Shown: in pieces, positions 27,775 to 34,922 of the stretch | Position numbering within the stretch: the first letter of the stretch is position 1 | Layout of the letters: each line of letters begins with the position of its first letter | DNA from: Pleomorphomonas sp. T1.2MG-36 | GTDB taxonomy: Bacteria; Pseudomonadota; Alphaproteobacteria; Rhizobiales; Pleomorphomonadaceae | Assembly: GCF_950100655.1 (NCBI RefSeq) | Contig: NZ_CATNLY010000023.1 | Location: 434,001 to 498,000, forward strand | Direction: 5' to 3' | Length of the DNA: 64,000 nucleotides | Made by a program: the position numbers and the translations under genes | Notes under the pieces: generated by a model | What the model saw: the letters and a program-made list of their open reading frames with translations, nothing else | Told to the model about the DNA's origin: nothing | The model's database searches: none

Positions 27775-28554
27775 TCAGGGAATGATGTATCCGCCGTCGA
27801 TCGGCAGGACCGCGCCGGTGATATAGGCGGCGCCATCCGATGCCAGCCAGGCGATGGCCTCGCCGATCTCGCGCGGCTGTCCGACGCGCCCCAGCGGATG
27901 CAGGGCGATGAACTGTTCCCGAGCCTTGTCGTCCTTTTGCCAATCGTTGAAGATGGCCGTGTCGACCGCGCCAGGCGCGACGACGTTGACGCGGATGCCG
28001 GCAGGGGCCAGATCCAGCGCGGCGGACTTGGAAAGCCCGATCACGGCATGCTTGCTGGCGCAGTACGGCGCGATGCCCGGAGCGCCGACCAGCCCGCCGA
28101 CCGACGACACGTTGATGACGGAACCACCCTTGCGTTTGCGGATTGCCGGCACACCCGCCCGCATGCCGTTCCAGACGCCCTTGAGGTTCACGTTGAGAAT
28201 GCGGTCGTAGTCTTCTTCAGGAACCTCGTCGATCGGGTGCGGAGCGACGTTGATGCCGGCATTGTTGACGAGAATGTCGAGCCCGCCCCATTCGGAGACC
28301 GCGAGATCGACAGCCGCCTGTACCTGCGCGAAGTTCTGAACGTCGACTTCCGCCGCCAGTGCGGTGCCACCGGAAGCGCGGATCGTTTTCACGAGCTCGT
28401 CGAGCGCGGCAACATTCCGGCTGGCGGCAACCACCTTCGCGCCTGCGCCGGCAAGAATTTGCGCTGTCGCCGCGCCGATACCGACACTGGTGCCGAAAAC
28501 GACCGCGACCTTGCCGTCGAGTGCCGGCGACGTACCGGAGATTGCTGATTTCAT
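27775..28554 (-). CDS. SDR family oxidoreductase (sugar/polyol dehydrogenase-like)
   Basis: A protein of 259 residues; the ATG at 28554 is preceded by GAGGAAG. The cofactor loop GTSVGIGAA is a variant of TGxxxGIG. The NNAG motif and the catalytic Ser-Tyr-Lys set (INVSSVGG, YCASKHAV) are present, as is the family C-terminal IDGGYIIP. SASRN after strand 2 leaves NAD versus NADP open. As the first gene of the operon under the SorC-type operator, it probably oxidises a polyol to the ketose used by the kinase. Confidence 0.9.
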   Translation of the reverse strand: MKSAISGTSPALDGKVAVVFGTSVGIGAATAQILAGAGAKVVAASRNVAALDELVKTIRASGGTALAAEVDVQNFAQVQAAVDLAVSEWGGLDILVNNAGINVAPHPIDEVPEEDYDRILNVNLKGVWNGMRAGVPAIRKRKGGSVINVSSVGGLVGAPGIAPYCASKHAVIGLSKSAALDLAPAGIRVNVVAPGAVDTAIFNDWQKDDKAREQFIALHPLGRVGQPREIGEAIAWLASDGAAYITGAVLPIDGGYIIP

Positions 28555-28629
28555 GGGCTTCCTCACTCCCGCCCCTGCCACGGGGCATTTCTTTGTTTGG
28601 ACCGTCAAATCACAAGGACAGATTCAGTT

Positions 28630-28661
28630 TGAACAAACGTTCATTACTGAACGTATGATCA
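28630..28661. promoter_or_regulatory. Tandem operator-like palindromes upstream of the SDR operon
   Basis: TGAACAAACGTTCA (28630-28643) has perfect 5-bp arms TGAAC/GTTCA. A second, weaker copy TGAACGTATGATCA follows at 28648-28661. SorC-family regulators such as LsrR and DhaS bind TGAAC-type dyads. The divergent regulator gene lies about 540 bp to the right, and a related motif precedes the transporter gene at 30308. Confidence 0.6.
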
Positions 28662-29200
28662 GGCTAGCACTCCTGATCGTGCATCGCAAGTGGATCGGCG
28701 GCGTCTTTCCAGCTGCGACATCGCCCAGCGGCACAGGGACTTCGCCGGGATGACCCGGTTCGGGGCCACGCCGAGAAGTCGGCTGCCTTGTGAGCCGGGG
28801 ACTCCATCGCCTTGCCGCGCCGACGATCGGGGCGAAGGAACGCGGCGCAGGTGGATATGGACTTCTCATATTGCCTGCCCGTCGCTATGAAAGGGTATGG
28901 CCCAGGCCGCATCTTATGCGCGCAGCGCTTTAGGAGTGATGGCGGGAGAAAGGACGAGACGCCGATCGGACACGCCTCATTGCCGAAGGAATTGTATTTT
29001 TCGTCAATGAGTTGATGCGTTCGGCTTTGTAATGAGCCTCTTGCTCGGAGGCAGTGGTCGGGATGCCCTTTCGCGCGAACATCCGCCGCGCGAAGGTGTG
29101 ATCTGGCGCACAAACGCCCCAGCGGCGGCTTCGGCACGATGATGGGGCAAGCGACAGGTTCCGGCGCAACCTACGGACGGGAAAGGAAGAGGCGGCGGTG
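28662..29200. other. Intergenic region between SDR operon and SorC regulator
   Basis: About 540 bp without a supported gene. Frames on either strand lack ribosome sites and family similarity. Presumed promoter of the regulator near its right end. Confidence 0.45.
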
Positions 29201-30151
29201 ATGCTTCTTGATGACGAGCGTATGCGGCTACTCGTGAGAGTGGCGACGATGTATTACGTTCGCGGACGTAACCAGGAGCAAATTGCGGCGGAGCTGAAGC
29301 TCTCGCGGCCGAAGATCAGTCGTCTTCTGGCTCAGGCGCAGAAGGCCGGAATCGTCCACATCAGCATCCATGATCCGTTCTCGTCTAAGAGCCAGATCGA
29401 GCGCCACCTGACGGAAAGGTTCGGGCTCCGCGAGGCGATCGTCACGACTTCCGCGACCGAGGTCAATGCCGTGCAGGCAAGCGTGTCGGTCGCAGCGGCT
29501 GGGTTGCTCGAGCGGCTGATCGAAGACGGAGATTCCATCAGCATCAACGCAGGCGTCACGTTGAACGACACTTGTGAGGCGGTCCGCAGCCTGCCGCGCG
29601 CCAACTGTGTCGTTATCCCGCTGGTCGGGGGGTGGGGGCCGAGCGGCTCGCGATGGCAAGCCAACCTGTCGGTAAGGACGTTGGCGCAACGGCTCGGTTG
29701 CTCCTATCTGCAGCTGAATGCGCCGGCTTTCGTATCCAGCGCTGCGGCAAAGCAGGCCTTGCTGGCCGAGTCCGAAATTCAGCTCGTGCTCTCCCGGGGG
29801 CGGACGAGCGACCTTGCGCTGGTGGGCATCGGACAGATTTCGATGTCATCGACACTGTTCAAGGCAGGCTTTCTCGACGCCGAGCATCTTGAAGAGCTGT
29901 GGAGCAGAGGCGCCGTGGCGAACATCTGCAACTCGTTCATCGACCGGACTGGGGCGCTCGTTCCGTTCCCCCACTACGATCGCATGATTGGGCTTTCGAC
30001 GGACGAACTGGGTGCCATCCGCACCATTGTCGGGGTAGCCTCGGGAAGCAGCAAGGCCGAGGCAATCCTTGCCGCGTTGAAAGCCGGGCTGCTTCATTAT
30101 TTCGTCACCGACTCAGCCACAGCCAAGGCCGTTCTTGCCTTTGACGAATAG
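29201..30151 (+). CDS. SorC-family sugar-responsive transcriptional regulator
   Basis: A protein of 316 residues from the ATG at 29201 with AAAGGAAGAGG upstream; a GTG one codon earlier is possible. The N-terminal helix-turn-helix is ATMYYVRGRNQEQIAAELKLSRPKISRLLAQAQKAGIVHI, a SorC/DeoR-type signature. The C-terminal sugar-phosphate-binding domain includes IPLVGGWGPSGS, LQLNAPAFVSS, and VGIGQISM. The domain normally senses a phosphorylated sugar intermediate, which fits a neighbour that makes one with an FGGY kinase. It probably represses both the SDR operon and the transporter gene. Confidence 0.9.
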   Translation: MLLDDERMRLLVRVATMYYVRGRNQEQIAAELKLSRPKISRLLAQAQKAGIVHISIHDPFSSKSQIERHLTERFGLREAIVTTSATEVNAVQASVSVAAAGLLERLIEDGDSISINAGVTLNDTCEAVRSLPRANCVVIPLVGGWGPSGSRWQANLSVRTLAQRLGCSYLQLNAPAFVSSAAAKQALLAESEIQLVLSRGRTSDLALVGIGQISMSSTLFKAGFLDAEHLEELWSRGAVANICNSFIDRTGALVPFPHYDRMIGLSTDELGAIRTIVGVASGSSKAEAILAALKAGLLHYFVTDSATAKAVLAFDE

Positions 30152-30488
30152 GCTTCCCGGTCTAGCGAGACATTAGCGCCGGCTGGCTCGCCATCCTCAT
30201 GGCCTCGCCAAGCCGACACACGCCACTCGTTGCATTTCCCGAATGGACATCTTTTCGCCGCTTGCGGCAGCGTTTCGGCATGCCTATAGTGATCCATTGT
30301 TCAGTCATGAGCAAATGTGCAAACACGTTACGAGCATCGCGGAGCGACCCCGTGTCGTGAAGCCCTCGTGCTCTTCAATGAGCACCTGCTTAGCTTTTGC
30401 CGAGGGACCTCCTCCGGCTCGGGCTGCGGGCTTCCGATGGAGGGACATGGAGGAGTGCCCCGCCACCGCTTCAAGGGAGAGAGTGCCA
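30152..30488. other. Intergenic region before the DMT transporter
   Basis: Holds the operator-like motif at 30298-30321 and the ribosome site AGGGAGA at 30474. No gene is seen; upstream in-frame codons before 30489 are not supported. Confidence 0.45.
30298..30321. promoter_or_regulatory. Operator-like motif upstream of the transporter gene
   Basis: TGAGCAAATGTGCA (30308-30321) matches the SDR-operon palindrome TGAACAAACGTTCA at 11 of 14 positions, and a half site TGTTCA lies just before at 30298-30303. The shared motif on both sides of the regulator gene supports one small regulon. Confidence 0.5.
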
Positions 30489-31451
30489 ATGTCTATGACA
30501 ACCACCGCCTCGACGCAGAAGGCCGCCTCCGGCGCTTTTCTTGTCGTCGTCGGGTCGATCCTGTTCGGAACGCTAGGAACCGTTTCGGTTCTGGCCTACC
30601 AGCACGGCATGACCCCGCCAGCCTTCGCTGCCTGGCGCGAGACGATCGGAGCCCTCGGGCTGCTGCTCATTCTGGGCACCGGTGTCGGCCGCCCGCGCGA
30701 CGGCAGCAGCTTTTCCTGGAAAACGCTGGAAGCGAGCCAGAAAGTACGTCTGTGCATCGCGGCCGTTGCATTCATGACCTTCAGTCTCGCCATCTTCTAC
30801 GCGTTCAATCTGATCACGGTCGCCCTGGCGCTGCTGATCTTCTACCTTTATCCGGCGTTGGTGACATTGGTCAGCGGCATGACCGGCAAGGAACGCTTCA
30901 CCGTTTCCAAGATCATCGCGCTCATTCTCGCCTTGGCCGGCAGCGTGCTTGCCGTCATGGGCGGATATTTCGGCCCCGGCGACGTTCAGGTCAATTTGTT
31001 CGGTGTCGCGTTGGCGGCTCTGGCGGCGATCGCCGACACCGTCTACTTCCTCGTCGCCCGCGACGGCTATCGCGACGTGCCGCCGATCTATGCCACGACC
31101 TTCTTCCTGGTGGCCGGCGCCGTGGTTTTCGCCCTGATCAGTCTGGCCACGAGTGGATTGGAATCCCTGATCTATCCGTTCGCCAATCCAAGCGTTTTCC
31201 CGATCCTGCTGTTCGCGGGAGTCTTTGGAGCGGCTGTTCCCACCGTGATGATCCTGGCCGGCATCCGGATGGCGGGCTCCTCGCGCGCCTCGATCCTGGC
31301 CTTGACGGAGCCGGTCGCCGGAATGCTGATCGCTGCCGTGGTGCTGTCGCAGACCATGCTGCCCATCCAGATGACCGGCGGCGTACTCGTCCTCGTCGCC
31401 CTTGTTCTGCTTCAACTGTACAGGGACAAGGATAGTCAGTCCCAGAACTGA
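30489..31451 (+). CDS. DMT/EamA family transporter
   Basis: A protein of 320 residues with ten predicted membrane helices in two EamA halves (first half from SGAFLVVVGSILFGTLGTVSVLAYQ, second from VNLFGVALAALAAIADTVYFLVARDGY). The ATG at 30489 has AGGGAGA 8 nt upstream; the long upstream in-frame stretch has no such support. It sits after the SorC-type gene and shares its operator motif, so it may import or export the substrate of the SDR/kinase pathway. Confidence 0.87.
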   Translation: MSMTTTASTQKAASGAFLVVVGSILFGTLGTVSVLAYQHGMTPPAFAAWRETIGALGLLLILGTGVGRPRDGSSFSWKTLEASQKVRLCIAAVAFMTFSLAIFYAFNLITVALALLIFYLYPALVTLVSGMTGKERFTVSKIIALILALAGSVLAVMGGYFGPGDVQVNLFGVALAALAAIADTVYFLVARDGYRDVPPIYATTFFLVAGAVVFALISLATSGLESLIYPFANPSVFPILLFAGVFGAAVPTVMILAGIRMAGSSRASILALTEPVAGMLIAAVVLSQTMLPIQMTGGVLVLVALVLLQLYRDKDSQSQN

Positions 31452-31467
31452 CCCACTCATCGCTCTC

Positions 31468-31485
31468 TTGCGGCTTTAGCCGCAA
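31468..31485 (+). terminator. Stem-loop after the transporter gene
   Basis: TTGCGGC-TTTA-GCCGCAA, a 7-bp stem 17 bp past the stop. A second, longer hairpin (CCGCAGGACTGG / CCAGTCCTGCGG with a 12-nt loop) follows at 31515-31550. Neither has a strong U-run. Confidence 0.55.
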
Positions 31486-31514
31486 ACATCCAGCATCTGT
31501 TCACTTGGGCCGAA

Positions 31515-31550
31515 CCGCAGGACTGGAGGCTTCTTGCCCCAGTCCTGCGG
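31515..31550. terminator. Second hairpin downstream of the transporter gene
   Basis: A perfect 12-bp stem with the loop AGGCTTCTTGCC, between the DMT transporter and PilZ genes. It may act with the preceding hairpin to insulate the two units. Confidence 0.45.
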
Positions 31551-31711
31551 AGAGGTTCAAACGCATGTTGGTGCGGGACACTCCTGGTCATGACGACCGA
31601 CGGCATCGCCACGGACCTTGCCCGGAATTACCACCTCTAACTGCATTGGCATCGCGTTTGCTCTGAATGGGAGCATGGCGTGTCCATGTGTTTCAAAGGG
31701 GGGCGTTTCCA

Positions 31712-32071
31712 ATGCTTGATCGGCGCAGGGAGCATCGCGGCCGTACCTATTTGGGAGGTCAGGTCGCTTTCAACAACCGTTGGTGTACCATCGACTGCCT
31801 TGTTCGAAACGTGTCCAGAAGCGGAGCTAAGCTCGAGTTCTCCGATCCGGTACTGGTGCCCGGCGAGTTGGACCTGATCATCCCAATGAAGGGAGACAGC
31901 CACCGGGTGCAGGTCGTCTGGAGACGGGCAAAGACGCTGGGAGTCACGTTTGTCGACAAGGACAGGGATACGGTCATCCCGATCGATGTGGCGCGTCAGA
32001 TCCGAAAATTGAAGGAAGAGCGCGACATGTTGGCGCGTCGGGTCAGGGATCTGAGTGACTCGCCGATATGA
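31712..32071 (+). CDS. PilZ domain protein (c-di-GMP receptor candidate)
   Basis: A protein of 119 residues. The two c-di-GMP contact motifs are visible: an Arg-rich RxxxR near the N-terminus (LDRRREHRGR) and a (D/N)xSxxG motif (RNVSRSGAKLEF). The C-terminal 30 residues are charged and helical (IRKLKEERDMLARRVRDL), perhaps a short coiled coil. The gene overlaps a small membrane-protein frame downstream. It lies near an HD-GYP phosphodiesterase gene, which strengthens a link to c-di-GMP control of motility. Confidence 0.85.
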   Translation: MLDRRREHRGRTYLGGQVAFNNRWCTIDCLVRNVSRSGAKLEFSDPVLVPGELDLIIPMKGDSHRVQVVWRRAKTLGVTFVDKDRDTVIPIDVARQIRKLKEERDMLARRVRDLSDSPI

Positions 32072-32241
32072 TCAGAAGGGCGCTGACGTTCATCGCACAT
32101 CGCCTTATCTTCATGGCACTCTTGCTGTTGGCCCTGAACGTTTTCTCGCAACGTTCCGGTTACGGCACCCCGAAGGAAGCCATGCGGGTACTGGCCGGCA
32201 TCGCCAAGGCGCTTGACACCCTGAGCAGCTCATTTCGGTGA
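32068..32241 (+). CDS. Small single-span membrane protein overlapping the pilZ-domain gene
   Basis: A 57-residue frame whose ATG overlaps the TGA of the PilZ gene, which suggests translational coupling. It has a basic start (MIRRALTFIAHR), one hydrophobic helix (LIFMALLLLALNVF) and a short polar tail. No family is recognised. The coupling and the membrane segment argue for a real gene; the length makes it uncertain. Confidence 0.5.
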   Translation: MIRRALTFIAHRLIFMALLLLALNVFSQRSGYGTPKEAMRVLAGIAKALDTLSSSFR

Positions 32242-32675
32242 GGTGACATACGCCATCTCCGATACGGCCGCGCGAGCGCTTCTGGCGGCATGCGGCGCCA
32301 GCGCTTCGCTGCATGATCGCGTTTCTCGCCGTCACGGCGGGAATACCCGCTCGCCATGCGCAACAGGCGGCTCACGGCGCATTGCCCAGCGCGCCGCCAT
32401 CCCCGCCAATCCGACGCCACAAGCGATCTCTCGTACCTCGAATTACGCCCCCGCGACGAACTCTTATTTCACTCTTTCATGTCATCGTCAGTATATGTCT
32501 TGTCTGGGCGGAAGCTATTACCCTCCCCTCGACCGGAGGGGCATTGAAATGGCAGACCATCAAGGTCAGGCGCAATGCGCATCGTCGCGTGTATCTCACT
32601 ACTGATTGTTGTCGTCGGAGGAGCACGAACCGTGCCGAGACAGAGTCACGACGTATACGATAAGGCCATGACGCG
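32242..32675. other. Gene-free stretch before the HD-GYP gene
   Basis: About 430 bp. Frames that cross it lack ribosome sites and similarity. The promoter for the response regulator should be near the right end, where the base composition falls in GC (about 32455-32520). Confidence 0.4.
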
Positions 32676-33764
32676 ATGCGCGCGCTGATCATCGACGACA
32701 GCAAGTCGGTCCTTTTGTGGATGGGCGCGGCGTTGACCGAAGTGCCGAGCCTTATGCTCGACCTCTGCGACAGCCCGGAAGAGGCCTTGGCTCTGGCTTC
32801 GACGCGGCAATACGACCTTGTCGTGGTCGACTATCTCATGCCCAACCTCACGGGCATCGAGGTGACCGAGGCGCTTCGCCTGCGTCCTGAGTATCACGCT
32901 ATTCCAATCGTTATGATCACCGCCGAGCGGGACAGCGAAATCAGGCTCAAGGCGCTTCTCGCTGGCGTCAACGACTTCCTCAACAAGCCCTTCGACCCGA
33001 TCGAACTGCGGGCCCGGGTCACCAACCTCATGTCGCTTCGGCGCACCCAGGTGGAGCTTGCCAATCAGGCACACCGCCTGGAGGAAGCGGTGAGCCAGGC
33101 CACCGCCGATCTGGTGTCGCGCGAGGAAGAAATGATCTGGCGACTGGCGCGGGCCATCGAGATGCGTGACGGCGGCACCGGCGCCCACATATCGCGTGTG
33201 GCGGCGATTAGCCGGCTGATCGCCGAGGGATTGTCGCTTGGTCCGCATTTCTGCCGGATGATCTATCTCGCAGCTCCGCTTCACGACATCGGCAAGATCG
33301 GCGTCCCCGACGCGATACTGAACAAGCCGGGCCGCCTCACCGCCGAGGAGATGACGGCGGTCCGCGAGCACGTCAACTACGGCGCAAGGATGCTGGAAAA
33401 CGGCACCTCCGATCTCATTCGGGTGGCGGCGGCCATCGTCGGCGGCCATCACGAGAAATGGAACGGCAGCGGTTACCCGCGTGGTCTTTCGGGGACTGCC
33501 ATTCCCATCGAGGCGCGCATCACCGCCGTCGCCGACGTGTTCGACGCCCTGAGTTCGGCAAGACCCTACAAGGAAGCCTGGAGCCCGGAACGGGCCTACG
33601 ACGAAATCGTTCGTGGGGCTGGCAATCATTTCGATCCGGATTGCGTTCGCGTTTTCTGCGAGAAATGGCCGGAGATCGAGGAGGTGGCCCGCACCCTCCG
33701 CGATGAGGAAGAGGGACCGACGGCCTGGTCGAAGCAGAGCGAGGCTCCGGTCGCCCACGTGTGA
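32676..33764 (+). CDS. Response regulator with HD-GYP phosphodiesterase output (RpfG-like)
   Basis: A protein of 362 residues. The receiver domain (residues ~1-120) has the acidic pair in LIIDDSKS, the phospho-Asp in LVVVDYLMP, Thr in MITAERD and Lys in LNKPFDP. A helical linker leads to an HD-GYP domain: the HD is in APLHDIGKIGVPD, followed by HHEKWNGSGYPRGLSG. Such enzymes hydrolyse cyclic di-GMP when phosphorylated. The gene precedes the chemotaxis operon by 475 bp and probably links stimulus sensing to the motile/sessile switch. Confidence 0.93.
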   Translation: MRALIIDDSKSVLLWMGAALTEVPSLMLDLCDSPEEALALASTRQYDLVVVDYLMPNLTGIEVTEALRLRPEYHAIPIVMITAERDSEIRLKALLAGVNDFLNKPFDPIELRARVTNLMSLRRTQVELANQAHRLEEAVSQATADLVSREEEMIWRLARAIEMRDGGTGAHISRVAAISRLIAEGLSLGPHFCRMIYLAAPLHDIGKIGVPDAILNKPGRLTAEEMTAVREHVNYGARMLENGTSDLIRVAAAIVGGHHEKWNGSGYPRGLSGTAIPIEARITAVADVFDALSSARPYKEAWSPERAYDEIVRGAGNHFDPDCVRVFCEKWPEIEEVARTLRDEEEGPTAWSKQSEAPVAHV

Positions 33765-34239
33765 GGCGATCGACCGAGAGAGCCCTGACGAGCACCCGCC
33801 AAAAAATTGCATTTCTCCGGAGGCGACCAGAAGCTGCCCGCCGGTGCTCGCATGCGCCTGAACGACGCCCGCCAAGCCGTTTCGCTTCCCCCCGCTGAGT
33901 CGGAATTGGGCGGCAAAATCGATATATCCAAGTGCTTAGGTGTTTATACGTATGTCAATCATTTCAGCCGAAGAAATCAGTATACATTCTAACAACTCAC
34001 ACGAGTCCGGATTCTATCTCGGCAAAAATTTTCATACGCGTTGCGCGCGATTCCGGCGGTTTGGCGCTACCCCAAATACTCGTAAAACGAGTCTCGCCGC
34101 TCCCGAGTATTAAGACTTCAACCCGTTCTTTATTGAAATTAATGCATGCTTTTTGATTCAAAATCATACTGTAAAAAAGCAGTTTATGGAAATTTAGTAT
34201 TTGCATTCCACAACTTCATGGTCAGCAGGAGCTGCTTCC
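33765..34239. promoter_or_regulatory. AT-rich leader of the chemotaxis operon with alternative hairpins
   Basis: No gene. The stretch is strikingly AT-richer than its neighbours. It holds ACTCGT-AAA-ACGAGT (34078-34092) and an overlapping alternative pairing, AATACTCG (34075-34082) with CGAGTATT (34104-34111). These two structures exclude each other, as in an attenuator, but this is only a possibility. Promoter elements for the operon are expected in the last 150 bp. Confidence 0.45.
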
Positions 34240-34557
34240 ATGGAGAACTCAATCGTCATTCGGATGCATTCAAGTCTATGTGTTTCTGACATCCGGACGT
34301 CTTACTCTACCTTGGTCGAAGCGATGGATAAATTTCCCAGTATTCGCCTCGCCATTCCGACCGACGCAATCGTCGATCTCAGCTTCCTTCAGCTCATCGA
34401 AGCCGGAAGGCAACGAGCTGCCGAACAGGGCAAATCCCTGTCTCTTCTTGAACCGGCCAACGGCGAGCTACGGCGCGCGCTGGACCGAAGCGGCCTCATG
34501 ACGGCCGCGACAGCTGCCGATCGTTCATTCTGGCTCCACGAGGAGACCGCCCAGTGA
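34240..34557 (+). CDS. STAS domain protein
   Basis: A protein of 105 residues, ATG at 34240 with CAGGAG 9 nt upstream. The pattern IVDLSFLQLIEAGRQRAAEQGKSLSLLEPANGELRRALDRSGL resembles the STAS/anti-anti-sigma fold used as small adaptor proteins in chemotaxis operons. The usual phosphorylatable Ser is at the expected place (VDLSFLQ). It is the first gene of the operon and overlaps the next start codon. Confidence 0.75.
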   Translation: MENSIVIRMHSSLCVSDIRTSYSTLVEAMDKFPSIRLAIPTDAIVDLSFLQLIEAGRQRAAEQGKSLSLLEPANGELRRALDRSGLMTAATAADRSFWLHEETAQ

Positions 34558-34922
34558 CCGCGAGTATTCTGACCGTCGACGACTCGGTTTCGGTGCGCAT
34601 GACAACGCGTATCGCCCTGACCGGTGCCGGCTACAAAGTGACGGAGGCCGTCGACGGCCTCGACGGCCTCAACAAGGCCAAGGCAACCCGGTTCGACCTC
34701 GTCATCACCGATCTCAACATGCCCAATATGGACGGCCTGCGTATGATCGAAGAGGTCCGGCGCCTGCCGAACCAGATCGGCGTTCCCATCCTGTTTCTCA
34801 CCACCGAATCCGACGCCGCACTCAAGGGGCGCGCCAAGGCCGCCGGAGCCACCGGCTGGCTGACCAAGCCCTTTGAGTCCGACCAGTTGGTCCGCCTCGT
34901 ACAGAAGGTGCTGGCCAAATGA
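34554..34922 (+). CDS. cheY: CheY-type single-domain response regulator
   Basis: A protein of 122 residues starting at a GTG that overlaps the previous stop. The receiver domain is complete: ILTVDDSVSVR, phospho-Asp in LVITDLNMPNMDG, Thr/Ser in LFLTTESD, and Lys in LTKPFESDQL. No output domain is present. It would be phosphorylated by the CheA encoded directly downstream and bind the flagellar motor, or act as a phosphate sink. Confidence 0.92.
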   Translation: MTASILTVDDSVSVRMTTRIALTGAGYKVTEAVDGLDGLNKAKATRFDLVITDLNMPNMDGLRMIEEVRRLPNQIGVPILFLTTESDAALKGRAKAAGATGWLTKPFESDQLVRLVQKVLAK

